Assembly: GCA_003647385.1 (NCBI GenBank)
Contig: QMMT01000026.1
Coordinates: forward strand, 1 to 11,245
Length of the DNA stretch: 11,245 nt
From: Deltaproteobacteria bacterium
GTDB lineage: Bacteria; Desulfobacterota; Desulfobacteria; Desulfobacterales; Desulfobacteraceae
Direction of reading: 5' to 3'
This document shows positions 1-6,413 of this stretch, in pieces (within the stretch, counting starts at the first letter, position 1; each line of letters opens with the position of its first letter). A program made the translations under genes and the position numbers. The notes under the pieces are model-generated. The model made no database searches, was not told where the DNA came from, and saw only the letters and a list, made by a program, of their open reading frames with translations.

Positions 1-1133
1 CCCGTAAAGAAGATATTTTATTCCTGAATTTTGAAGATGACCGTTTACTTGAATTTAATGTCTCTCATTTTCAGGAAATTCTTGATGTATATTATGCTAA
101 ATACCCCGAAAACAAAGACAGCGCTTGTTATTTTTTCTTTGACGAGATTCAGCGGATAGACCAGTGGGAAGTTTTTATCAGGCGCTTGCTTGATACTGAA
201 AATGTACATATTTACCTTACCGGTTCATCATCAAAACTTCTGAGTACTGAAATTGCAACCGGGTTAAGGGGCCGCTCTCTGACAATAGAAATTTTCCCAT
301 TCAGCTTTGAGGAATTTTTAAGATTTCATGGCCTCTTTATTGAAAAACCCAAAACATTTGGGGCAAAAACAGTATCCATTCTCCGAAAGGCTGTAAAAAC
401 CTATTTTGAAACCGGTGGTTTCCCCGAAGTCCAGAATCTTGATCCTTACACTCGAATTGAAATATTGCAGGGATATATAGACACTGTTCTGCTTAAAGAT
501 GTCATTGAACGCCACAGGGTAGGCAATGTGACAGCCATCAAATATCTGGTCCGTAATATTATGATTTCTTCAGGCAGAAAATTCAGTGTTAATAAATTTT
601 ATAACACACTGAAAAGCATGTCGGTCAAATGCACCAAAAACAGTTTATATGAATATCTTGATCATTTGATTGACGCATTTGTGTTTTCAAGAGTCCCGAT
701 TCATACCCGATCCGAAAAAGCACGAATCCTGAATCCTGCTAAAATCTATACCATTGATACAGGTCTTTTAAATGCCATGACCTTTCGAAATTCATCAGAT
801 GCAGGTTTGCTTCTTGAAAATCTGGTATTTATGCATTTGCGCCGAGATAAGTATGATATAGAATATGTGAATACCAAAGGTGGCTATGAAACAGATTTTT
901 TTGCCCGTCATAAAATCACAAAAGAGGTAAAACTGATTCAGGTCTGTTGGAAAATATCGGATAAAAAGATTTTTGAACGTGAACTTCGGGGGCTTGTTAA
1001 AGCAATGGAAGAGTTTTCTATCCCTTCGGGTACAATCGTAACATGGGATGATGAAATTTTGTTAAACAACAACATCAGCGTCGTTCCTGTATGGAAATGG
1101 CTTTTGTCTGAGTCCAGGACAGGATTGTCCTGA
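1..1133 (+). CDS. ATP-binding protein, AAA_14/DUF4143 family (5' end outside window)
   Basis: This is the 3' part of a P-loop ATPase of the AAA_14 + DUF4143 type. The frame is open from base 3, giving 61 codons before the first in-frame ATG at 186. Those codons carry family sequence, including a Walker B-like FFFDEIQ at about bases 133-153, so 186 is not the real start. The Walker A motif must lie just upstream of the window. After Walker B comes the sensor-like LTGSSSKLLS, then the conserved LRGRSLTIEIFPFSFEEFL stretch. The DUF4143 half follows, with a C-terminal ETDFF...KLIQVCW segment where relatives have a PD-(D/E)XK-like nuclease fold. About 376 residues are visible; I expect 30-50 are missing. 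The family is widespread, often near mobile or defence genes, and its cellular role is mostly unknown. Nothing ties it to polysaccharide synthesis, and its closeness to the next gene may be incidental. Confidence 0.88.
   Translation, partial: RKEDILFLNFEDDRLLEFNVSHFQEILDVYYAKYPENKDSACYFFFDEIQRIDQWEVFIRRLLDTENVHIYLTGSSSKLLSTEIATGLRGRSLTIEIFPFSFEEFLRFHGLFIEKPKTFGAKTVSILRKAVKTYFETGGFPEVQNLDPYTRIEILQGYIDTVLLKDVIERHRVGNVTAIKYLVRNIMISSGRKFSVNKFYNTLKSMSVKCTKNSLYEYLDHLIDAFVFSRVPIHTRSEKARILNPAKIYTIDTGLLNAMTFRNSSDAGLLLENLVFMHLRRDKYDIEYVNTKGGYETDFFARHKITKEVKLIQVCWKISDKKIFERELRGLVKAMEEFSIPSGTIVTWDDEILLNNNISVVPVWKWLLSESRTGLS
1115..1132. repeat. Perfect 7-bp inverted repeat spanning a stop codon and the next gene's leader
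   Basis: CAGGACA (1115-1121), loop GGAT (1122-1125), TGTCCTG (1126-1132). The right arm runs into the TGA stop (1131-1133) of the upstream ATPase gene. The hairpin contains the only Shine-Dalgarno-like bases (AGGA, 1121-1124) for the transferase starting at 1136. No T-tract follows, so it is not a standard intrinsic terminator. A role in translation coupling or mRNA stability is inference only. Confidence 0.6.
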
Positions 1134-1135
1134 AA

Positions 1136-2779
1136 ATGTATCTATTTACAGTATTCATTCTTTCGTTGTTTTTAACCATTGCATTGGTGCCGGTATTCAA
1201 GCGCCTGGCATTCAGTATGAATATAATGGATGTCCCGGATGAAAGAAAAGTGCATGTTGTGCCCATGCCCAAAACCGGCGGTATTTCCATTGCTGTCGGT
1301 GCGTTTGTTCCCATGCTCATATGGGTGACAAAGGATGCTTTTGTCAGTTCTGTGCTGATCGGTTCGATCATTATCGTGGTTTTCGGGATCTGGGACGATA
1401 TCAGGCCCTTAAATGCAAAGCAGAAGATAGTTCCCCAGATTGCTGCAGCCTTGGTTGTGATTTTTTTTGGCGGTGTGGAGATCACCTGTCTGGGTGATCT
1501 GGCACCGGTAGGCTGGATTCTGCCCTGGTTTGTATCGGTTCCTTTGACCCTGGTGGTTATCCTTGGGGTGACCAATGCCATTAATCTTGCGGATGGGCTG
1601 GACGGGCTTGCCGGGGGCATTTCCATGCTCAGTTTTATTTTGATCGTATTTCTGGCATACCAGTATGGAAACACTCAAATTGCGATCATGGCAATCGCCA
1701 TGGTGGGAGGTCTTGCAGGGTTTTTACGATTTAATACTCATCCGGCGGTCTTATTCATGGGGGATGCCGGGAGCCAGTTACTTGGTTTTTTATCCATTGT
1801 CTTTGTCATTGTCCTGACCCAGACAAATACTCCTTACAGCAGGGTTCTTGCTTTGCCGCTTATTGGATTTCCCATTCTCGATACCCTTACGGTTATGGTT
1901 GAAAGGATCATTAAAAAAAGGTCCCCGTTTTCTGCTGACAAGAATCATTTTCATCACAGGCTTCTGCGGTTCGGGCTCTTTCATACCGAAGCCGTGCTGA
2001 GTATTTACATTATCCAGGCCTGTTTTATTGCCATGGCCCTGATATTCCGTTTTTATTCCGACTGGGTTCATGTTCTGGGATTCATGGCCATCTCCTCCAT
2101 GATTCTTTTATCGGTTTTTGTTGCCAGGAAAAAGAACTGGATGTTCAGGAGGGACAGCAGTTTTGATACAGTCGTTAAAAAACGCCTCAAAGTTCTAAAA
2201 GAACGAAATATTTTTATCAGGATCAGTTTCGGCGGTTTGAGATATGGCTTCCCCCTGCTCCTTGCCTTTCAGATCATGATACCCGGCCAGATTCCCTTGT
2301 ATCTATCCATTATTGCCATCTGCCTGATTATTCTGATCTGCGGGAGTTATTTCTTCAATTTTATTAAGTTCAAAGAGCATGTTTTAAGGTTTGCAACTTA
2401 CCTGATTGCACCTTTGCTGATTTATCTGGCAGAGAGTAATCCCGGTTCATGGATAAAAAGTTCCTGGCTTGAGATGAATAATATCGCTTTTATTGTTCTT
2501 GTTTTACTTGTTATTTCAACAATGAATTTGACCCGGCGGATACAAGGGTTCAAAATTACATCCCTTGATATCCTGGTATTTATCGTGATTTTAGTGTTCC
2601 CGAATTTACCGACGCTTCATTTGCAGGATTTCAATGCAGGAGCAACGCTGGCAAAGGCACTGGTGCTGTTTTTCAGCTTTGATGTTCTTGTCGGCGAATT
2701 AAGGGGCCAGTCCGGTTTTCTGGCAAAGCCGTCTGTCGTTATCCTGGCTATTCTGGCGGCCAGGGGTTTTATCGGCTAA
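1136..2779 (+). CDS. Polyprenyl-phosphate sugar-1-phosphate transferase, MraY/WecA superfamily, with C-terminal membrane extension
   Basis: This integral inner-membrane enzyme would transfer a sugar 1-phosphate (likely a HexNAc 1-phosphate) from a UDP-sugar to undecaprenyl phosphate, starting assembly of a polysaccharide repeat unit. Family motifs appear in order: DVPDERKVH (32-40) with MPKTGGI (44-50), the catalytic Asp pair WDD (86-88), NAINLADGLDGLAGG (147-161), MGDAG (208-212), and the cytosolic HFHHRL (271-276). The N-terminal 330 or so residues cover the whole WecA-type core. WecA-like proteins are usually about 350-370 residues; this one has 547. Residues 341-547 add a basic linker and about six or seven more hydrophobic segments (roughly 370-384, 386-409, 417-433, 447-465, 476-494, 511-530, 533-547) that I cannot assign. 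The start at 1136 is favoured because TM1 begins at once; its ribosome site is weak (AGGA at 1121-1124). In an XrtA locus the usual initiator is a bacterial sugar transferase of the PHPT type, so this may replace or supplement one. Sugar specificity cannot be read from the sequence. Confidence 0.9.
   Translation: MYLFTVFILSLFLTIALVPVFKRLAFSMNIMDVPDERKVHVVPMPKTGGISIAVGAFVPMLIWVTKDAFVSSVLIGSIIIVVFGIWDDIRPLNAKQKIVPQIAAALVVIFFGGVEITCLGDLAPVGWILPWFVSVPLTLVVILGVTNAINLADGLDGLAGGISMLSFILIVFLAYQYGNTQIAIMAIAMVGGLAGFLRFNTHPAVLFMGDAGSQLLGFLSIVFVIVLTQTNTPYSRVLALPLIGFPILDTLTVMVERIIKKRSPFSADKNHFHHRLLRFGLFHTEAVLSIYIIQACFIAMALIFRFYSDWVHVLGFMAISSMILLSVFVARKKNWMFRRDSSFDTVVKKRLKVLKERNIFIRISFGGLRYGFPLLLAFQIMIPGQIPLYLSIIAICLIILICGSYFFNFIKFKEHVLRFATYLIAPLLIYLAESNPGSWIKSSWLEMNNIAFIVLVLLVISTMNLTRRIQGFKITSLDILVFIVILVFPNLPTLHLQDFNAGATLAKALVLFFSFDVLVGELRGQSGFLAKPSVVILAILAARGFIG
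1479..1500. repeat. Perfect 8-bp inverted repeat inside the transferase gene
   Basis: AGATCACC (1479-1486), loop TGTCTG (1487-1492), GGTGATCT (1493-1500). It lies wholly within coding sequence of the WecA-like gene, over the codons for E-I-T-C-L-G-D-L. There is no T-tract and no nearby gene start. It may be chance, or a protein-binding palindrome. Confidence 0.5.
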
Positions 2780-2789
2780 TTTTTAAAGT

Positions 2790-2818
2790 TTTAAAAAATT
2801 ATGCAAACATGTTATATT
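2790..2818 (+). promoter_or_regulatory. Candidate sigma70-type promoter for hicBA
   Basis: In the AT-rich 96-bp gap, TTTAAA (2790-2795), a 17-bp spacer and TATATT (2813-2818) resemble -35 and -10 boxes. An 8-bp palindrome AACATGTT (2806-2813) overlaps the spacer and -10 and could be an operator. A second pair, TTGACG (2833-2838), 17 bp, AATAAT (2856-2861), matches the consensus better. It would start transcription near 2868, inside the Shine-Dalgarno (AGGAGA, 2865-2870), so it is less plausible as the main promoter. Both are read by eye; in AT-rich DNA such matches arise easily. Confidence 0.35.
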
Positions 2819-2875
2819 ATTTCTATATTTCTTTGACGAGTTAATGAGTCCAAAAAATAATATGAGGAGATATAT

Positions 2876-3085
2876 ATGCAAGTATTTACAGCAGTTGTGG
2901 AAAAATGCCCTCAGACAGGTCTTTATGTAGGCTTTGTTCCAGGTTTTTCCGGAGCCCATACCCAGGGCGAAACTTTGGACGAATTAAATAAGAATTTAAA
3001 AGAGGTTATTGAGATGTTGCTTGAAGATGGTAACCCAAAGTTGGAAAGCGAGTTCGTTGGGACACAGACAGTCATGGTAGTTTAA
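2876..3085 (+). CDS. hicB: HicB-like antitoxin
   Basis: This is a 69-residue protein of the short HicB-like antitoxin family, which binds and neutralises the HicA mRNA interferase. The N-terminal VVEKCPQTGLYVGFVPGF (7-24) is the typical HicB pattern of a beta strand, a turn and the 'Y.a.vPg..g....G.T..EA' motif. GAHTQGETLDELNKNLKEVI (26-45) then matches the family's conserved Gly-Thr-x-x-Glu helix. It ends soon after a third strand, so it has only the RNase H-like domain and no C-terminal helix-turn-helix or ribbon-helix-helix. Repression of its own promoter would therefore need the HicA complex or another factor. The Shine-Dalgarno AGGAGA (2865-2870), five bases before the ATG, is strong, which fits the need for antitoxin excess. 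The toxin gene follows one base after the stop. Confidence 0.9.
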   Translation: MQVFTAVVEKCPQTGLYVGFVPGFSGAHTQGETLDELNKNLKEVIEMLLEDGNPKLESEFVGTQTVMVV

Positions 3086-3086
3086 A

Positions 3087-3311
3087 ATGGGTAACATTCC
3101 AGTCTTAAATGCCAAGAAAATTGCTACTATCTTGGTGCAGCTTGGATTTCAAGAAATACGCCAGCATGGCTCGCATAAGCAATTTCGACATATTGATGGA
3201 CGAGGTACAACTATTCCCTTCCACTCTGGCAGGGATATTTCTCCAATTTTACTCCGAAAAATTTGTAAGGATATTGGGCTCACAGTGGAAGAATTTATTC
3301 AAAATAGATGA
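3087..3311 (+). CDS. hicA: HicA-like toxin, mRNA interferase
   Basis: This is a 74-residue HicA-family toxin with a double-stranded-RNA-binding-like fold. Such proteins cleave mRNAs and stop growth when free of HicB. Hallmarks are PVLNAKKIATILVQLGF (5-21), then the catalytic-site motif GSHKQFRH with the key histidine at residue 30 (GSH), TIPFHSGRDIS (42-52), and the C-terminal RKICKDIGLTVEEFI (57-71). Size and motifs look complete, so the toxin appears intact. The start lies one base after the hicB stop and has no clear ribosome site (only GGTAG at 3076-3080), so translation probably depends on coupling to hicB. The antitoxin-first order is the reverse of the E. coli hicAB order but is common in this subfamily. 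Confidence 0.93.
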   Translation: MGNIPVLNAKKIATILVQLGFQEIRQHGSHKQFRHIDGRGTTIPFHSGRDISPILLRKICKDIGLTVEEFIQNR

Positions 3312-3324
3312 TCTGAATAGAATC

Positions 3325-3347
3325 CACTGTATCCCTGTGTTTTTTTT
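3325..3347 (+). terminator. Weak terminator-like element after hicA
   Basis: CAC/GTG arms (3325-3327 and 3337-3339), with one more G-C pair inside after a T-T mismatch, form a short hairpin. Eight T residues follow at once (3340-3347). The T-tract is convincing and the stem is poor. If it works, it would separate hicBA transcription from the downstream EPS operon. Confidence 0.3.
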
Positions 3348-3354
3348 ATAAGAA

Positions 3355-3360
3355 TATAAT
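3355..3360 (+). promoter_or_regulatory. Candidate -10 box for the prsT operon
   Basis: A perfect TATAAT sits 62 bp before the prsT start, in the 111-bp gap after hicA. I see no good -35 box at 16-18 bp (3331-3338 reads ATCCCTGT) and no extended -10 TG, so it would need an activator if real. It is the only promoter-like signal just before the six-gene run. Confidence 0.3.
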
Positions 3361-3422
3361 AAAATTGAAACGACTTTAATGCCATTGTGGCTTTGTGCGA
3401 GAATTAAAGAAAGGAGTAATAG

Positions 3423-5837
3423 ATGAAACCGTTTTTTTGCAAACCGTTGATCTTTATTTTCATATCAGCGCTGTTGATGCTGTTTATGGGATGTTCAAGT
3501 CCTGATGAAAAAAAGCAGGCGTTTGTCGATAAAGGGAACCAATTATTTGAGCAGAAAGATTTTGTAAAAGCAAGGCTTGAATATAAGAATGCAATCCAGA
3601 TTGATCCGAAATTTGCTGACGCCTATTATCTGTTAGGGAAGACTGAACTTGCGTTGAAAAATTATAAACAGGCGTATGGCGTACTGTTAAAGTCGGTGGA
3701 ACTAAATCCCGACAACAATGATGCACGTATTATCCTGGGGAAAATTCTTCTGGGCGGCAAAGCTCTGGACAGGGCGGAGGAGCAGGCCGATGCTGTACTG
3801 GCAAAGGACAGCGGGAATATTGATGGTAATCTATTAAAGGCATCCGTACATTTTGTAAAAAAAGAATATGATAAAGGAGAGCAGATTCTTCAGGCTCTTT
3901 ATAAATCAGGGTCGTCTTCCCCAGATATGTTTGTCATGCTGTCTTCGGTGGCAAGGCTCCGGCAGGATAAAGACCAGATGCGGGTTTATCTTAAAGAAGG
4001 GTTGGAAAAGAATCCTGATCATGTTGCCCTTATTTTAAGCCTGGCCCAGCTGGAAGCAAACGAGAAAAATTTTGGTGCTGTTGAATTAAATCTCCAAAAA
4101 GCTATCGAACTGAAACCGGATGTGATTCTTTACAAGCTCAATCTGGCCAAGGTATTTATGGCCCAGGGTAAAAAAGAATCGGCCCGGAAAATTCTGGATA
4201 AGGCCCTGGTTGAAAATGGTCAGGATGAGAAGACAAGGATCGGCATTGCAAGTTTCTGGCTGTCTGCAAAGGAAATTGAAAAAGCGGAAAATTTGATTAA
4301 GGAAGGTTTGCAGATAAGTCCGGACAGTTTCACTTACCGGTTGTTTTTAGCAGAGGTTTATGCCAAGACCCGACGGATTGATGAATCTGAAATGATCCTG
4401 CGCCAGGCCCTTGAATTAAACCCGGACCCGGCACATCCTGAGATCATCAAAACAAAGATTGCACTGGCAAAGGTATTGCTGGTTAAAGCGAATCTGACAG
4501 AGGGAGAGAAGCTTATTGATGAGGTGATAGAAAATGATCCTAAAAATGTGGATGCTCATTTTCTGAAAGGAAAACTCTATCTTTCCAGGAATGACGGAGT
4601 TAATGCCGTGTCGGAATTCAGAGTAGTGGTTGAGGACAGACCCCAGGTGGTGGAAGGGCACTTGAATCTCGCCCAGGCGCATACGCTGAATAAAGAATAT
4701 GACCTGGCCGCAGATGTATTGGAAAAAGCCTATGCGAAAATGCCCAGGGCAGATGTCCTGTTAAAGGCAATGGCAAGGCTGAACATATTGAAAAAAGATA
4801 TGGATGCAGCAGAAGCCAATCTCCTCATGGCTGTTGAAGCTAATCCGGAAAATCTACAGTCAGTGATTGATTTGGGTGATTTTTACCTGGTCTCAAAAAA
4901 ATACAAAAAAGCGCTGGAACAGTATCAAAGCGTTATGGACAAAAAACCTGATCTGGCTCAGGGGTATCTGAAAACTGCATCGGTGTACAGGATTCAAAAC
5001 GAAAATAGCAAAGCTCTGGATGAATTAAAAACCGGATATAAGAGAAATCCTGGTTCAGCCCTTATTGTGACAAGTCTTGCAAAGCTCTATATAGAGGATA
5101 AAGATTATGATTCAGCTGTCAAGCTTTGCAATGACCGCCTGGAAAAGAATAAGGAAGAGGCATTTACCTGGAATCTGCTTGGCAGTGTTTATCTTGCCCA
5201 AAAGCAGTTGGAAAAGGCACAGACAGCATTTGAAAAAGCGGTTGAAATTAAACCTGAATGGGGAAAACCTTATGACAATCTGGCCCGGATTTATCTGGCC
5301 CGGGGAGAAAAACAGACAGCAGTTCAAAAGTTTAATGCAGCCCTGGAAAAAAATCCAAAGAACAAGGCGGCATGGATGATCCTTGGGAGCATTTACGAAA
5401 AAGACAAGGACTATGAAAAAGCAGTTCAAATTTATGAACAGGCATTTGAAAAAAATCCTGGGTTGTGGGCTGCGGCCAACAATTATGCATTTATTAAATC
5501 TGAATTTTCAACATCTGAGTCTGATCTCCAGCTCGCCATGGGGTTTGCAAGAAAGGCTGAGAGGCTCAATCCCAATGCCGGTGTGGTTTTAGATACTCTG
5601 GGGTGGCTTCAATTTAAGATGGGCAATATGGATGAAGCCTATGTCAATGTCCGCAAAGCCATTGACCAGCACCCGGACAATGATATGCTCAATTACCACA
5701 TGGGAGTGATCCTGGACAAGCAGGGGAAAACCAAAGAAGCTAAATTATACCTTGAAAAATCCCTGGTTTCTGATAATGACTTCTTAGGCATTGAAACCGC
5801 AAAGAAACTTTTGAATAAATATAATACCAGTAACTAG
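3423..5837 (+). CDS. prsT: XrtA/PEP-CTERM system TPR-repeat lipoprotein PrsT
   Basis: This is an 804-residue secreted lipoprotein made almost wholly of tetratricopeptide repeats. A basic start and hydrophobic segment (about 9-21) lead to the lipobox FMGC with the acylated Cys at residue 24, followed by SS. TPR units begin near residue 33 (GNQLFEQKDFVKARLEYKNA) and run to about 785, enough for some 22 repeats of 34 residues. Clear ones include AFEKAVEIKPEWGKPYDNLA near 601-620 and the final units around 705-782. A non-TPR insert (about 685-705) precedes the last repeats. Architecture and context match the PrsT family, whose members are usually around 900 residues and are encoded in exosortase A EPS loci. 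Their molecular role is unknown; TPRs suggest a periplasmic or outer-membrane scaffold for synthesis or export proteins. A strong ribosome site AAGGAG (3411-3416) lies six bases before the ATG. This gene leads a run whose later gaps are 3-23 bp, so it is probably first in the operon. Sorting to the inner or outer membrane is uncertain. Confidence 0.9.
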   Translation: MKPFFCKPLIFIFISALLMLFMGCSSPDEKKQAFVDKGNQLFEQKDFVKARLEYKNAIQIDPKFADAYYLLGKTELALKNYKQAYGVLLKSVELNPDNNDARIILGKILLGGKALDRAEEQADAVLAKDSGNIDGNLLKASVHFVKKEYDKGEQILQALYKSGSSSPDMFVMLSSVARLRQDKDQMRVYLKEGLEKNPDHVALILSLAQLEANEKNFGAVELNLQKAIELKPDVILYKLNLAKVFMAQGKKESARKILDKALVENGQDEKTRIGIASFWLSAKEIEKAENLIKEGLQISPDSFTYRLFLAEVYAKTRRIDESEMILRQALELNPDPAHPEIIKTKIALAKVLLVKANLTEGEKLIDEVIENDPKNVDAHFLKGKLYLSRNDGVNAVSEFRVVVEDRPQVVEGHLNLAQAHTLNKEYDLAADVLEKAYAKMPRADVLLKAMARLNILKKDMDAAEANLLMAVEANPENLQSVIDLGDFYLVSKKYKKALEQYQSVMDKKPDLAQGYLKTASVYRIQNENSKALDELKTGYKRNPGSALIVTSLAKLYIEDKDYDSAVKLCNDRLEKNKEEAFTWNLLGSVYLAQKQLEKAQTAFEKAVEIKPEWGKPYDNLARIYLARGEKQTAVQKFNAALEKNPKNKAAWMILGSIYEKDKDYEKAVQIYEQAFEKNPGLWAAANNYAFIKSEFSTSESDLQLAMGFARKAERLNPNAGVVLDTLGWLQFKMGNMDEAYVNVRKAIDQHPDNDMLNYHMGVILDKQGKTKEAKLYLEKSLVSDNDFLGIETAKKLLNKYNTSN

Positions 5838-5850
5838 TGTTGGGAGGCTT

Positions 5851-6405
5851 ATGAAACAAAAACTTATCATTCTGACAGCTGCTCTATTTTTGTTTGCAGC
5901 AGCAGTATCCGGCGCATATGCCGGGGAGTACAGAATCGGGCCCGGTGATGTCCTGGATATTTCCGTATGGAAGAATCCGGATTTAACAAAACAGCTGGCG
6001 GTTCTTCCGGACGGCATGATTCATTTTCCTTTGGTCAAGGAGCTGAAGGTGGGGGGGATTACTGTTAATGAGTTGGAAAAGATGTTGGTAACCCAACTTA
6101 AAAAATATGTACCTGAGCCTGATCTTTTCATCAGTGTTGTCCAGGTAAACAGCATGATGATCTATGTGGTGGGGAAGGTTAATCATCCGGGACGGTTTTC
6201 AATCAACACAAATATTGATGTGCTGCACGCTCTGGCCGTGGCAGGGGGGCTCAATCCCTTTGCTAAAGAAAAGGAGATTGGTATTTTCAGAAAGAGGGAC
6301 GGAGAAACAATCAGTTTTAATTTTAATTATGATGAGGTTTCACAAGGGTTAAACCTCGAACAGAACATCATGCTGGAACGTGGTGATGTGATTGTGGTCC
6401 GATAG
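5851..6405 (+). CDS. Polysaccharide export protein (short Wza/OPX type, XrtA-associated)
   Basis: This is a 184-residue periplasmic polysaccharide-export protein. The signal peptide (1-24) ends in AYA with GEYR as the likely mature start; there is no lipobox cysteine. Residues 27-45 (YRIGPGDVLDISVWKNPDL) open the poly_export domain, with VLPDGMIHFPL (51-61) following. One SLBB-like domain covers about 101-150 (VVGKVNHPGRFSI, then ALAVAGGLNPFAKEKEI). The protein ends in LERGDVIVVR just after it. Canonical Wza is about twice as long, has more SLBB-like domains, a lipid anchor and a C-terminal helix that forms the outer-membrane pore. This one lacks all three, as is usual for the XrtA-locus family, so it must work with another outer-membrane component. 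The gene starts 13 bp after prsT with ribosome site GGGAGG (5842-5847) and is followed 8 bp later by a beta-barrel gene. Confidence 0.92.
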   Translation: MKQKLIILTAALFLFAAAVSGAYAGEYRIGPGDVLDISVWKNPDLTKQLAVLPDGMIHFPLVKELKVGGITVNELEKMLVTQLKKYVPEPDLFISVVQVNSMMIYVVGKVNHPGRFSINTNIDVLHALAVAGGLNPFAKEKEIGIFRKRDGETISFNFNYDEVSQGLNLEQNIMLERGDVIVVR

Positions 6406-6413
6406 GAGATGCC

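Noticed and set aside
186..1133. ATG at 186 as the start of the first gene
   Set aside because: The frame is open back to the window edge and the upstream codons encode the family's Walker B region, so the gene is cut by the window rather than starting here.
1075..1674. Long antisense open frame (199 codons) opposite the transferase start
   Set aside because: The + strand frame carries all WecA-type motifs. The antisense product has no recognisable domain and its composition looks like a mirror of membrane-protein codons.
2778..2800. AT-only imperfect inverted repeat after the transferase stop, as an intrinsic terminator
   Set aside because: The arms hold no G-C pairs and the repeat is broken by an extra A. 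In such AT-rich DNA it is probably chance.
3109..3351. Overlapping + strand frame of 80 codons across hicA
   Set aside because: It is out of frame with the clear HicA product and has no recognisable domain. It is a shadow of hicA running into the AT-rich gap.
3386..3400. Possible sigma54 (-24/-12) promoter upstream of prsT (TGGC...TGC)
   Set aside because: The spacing between the GG and GC elements is about four bases too short for a sigma54 site.
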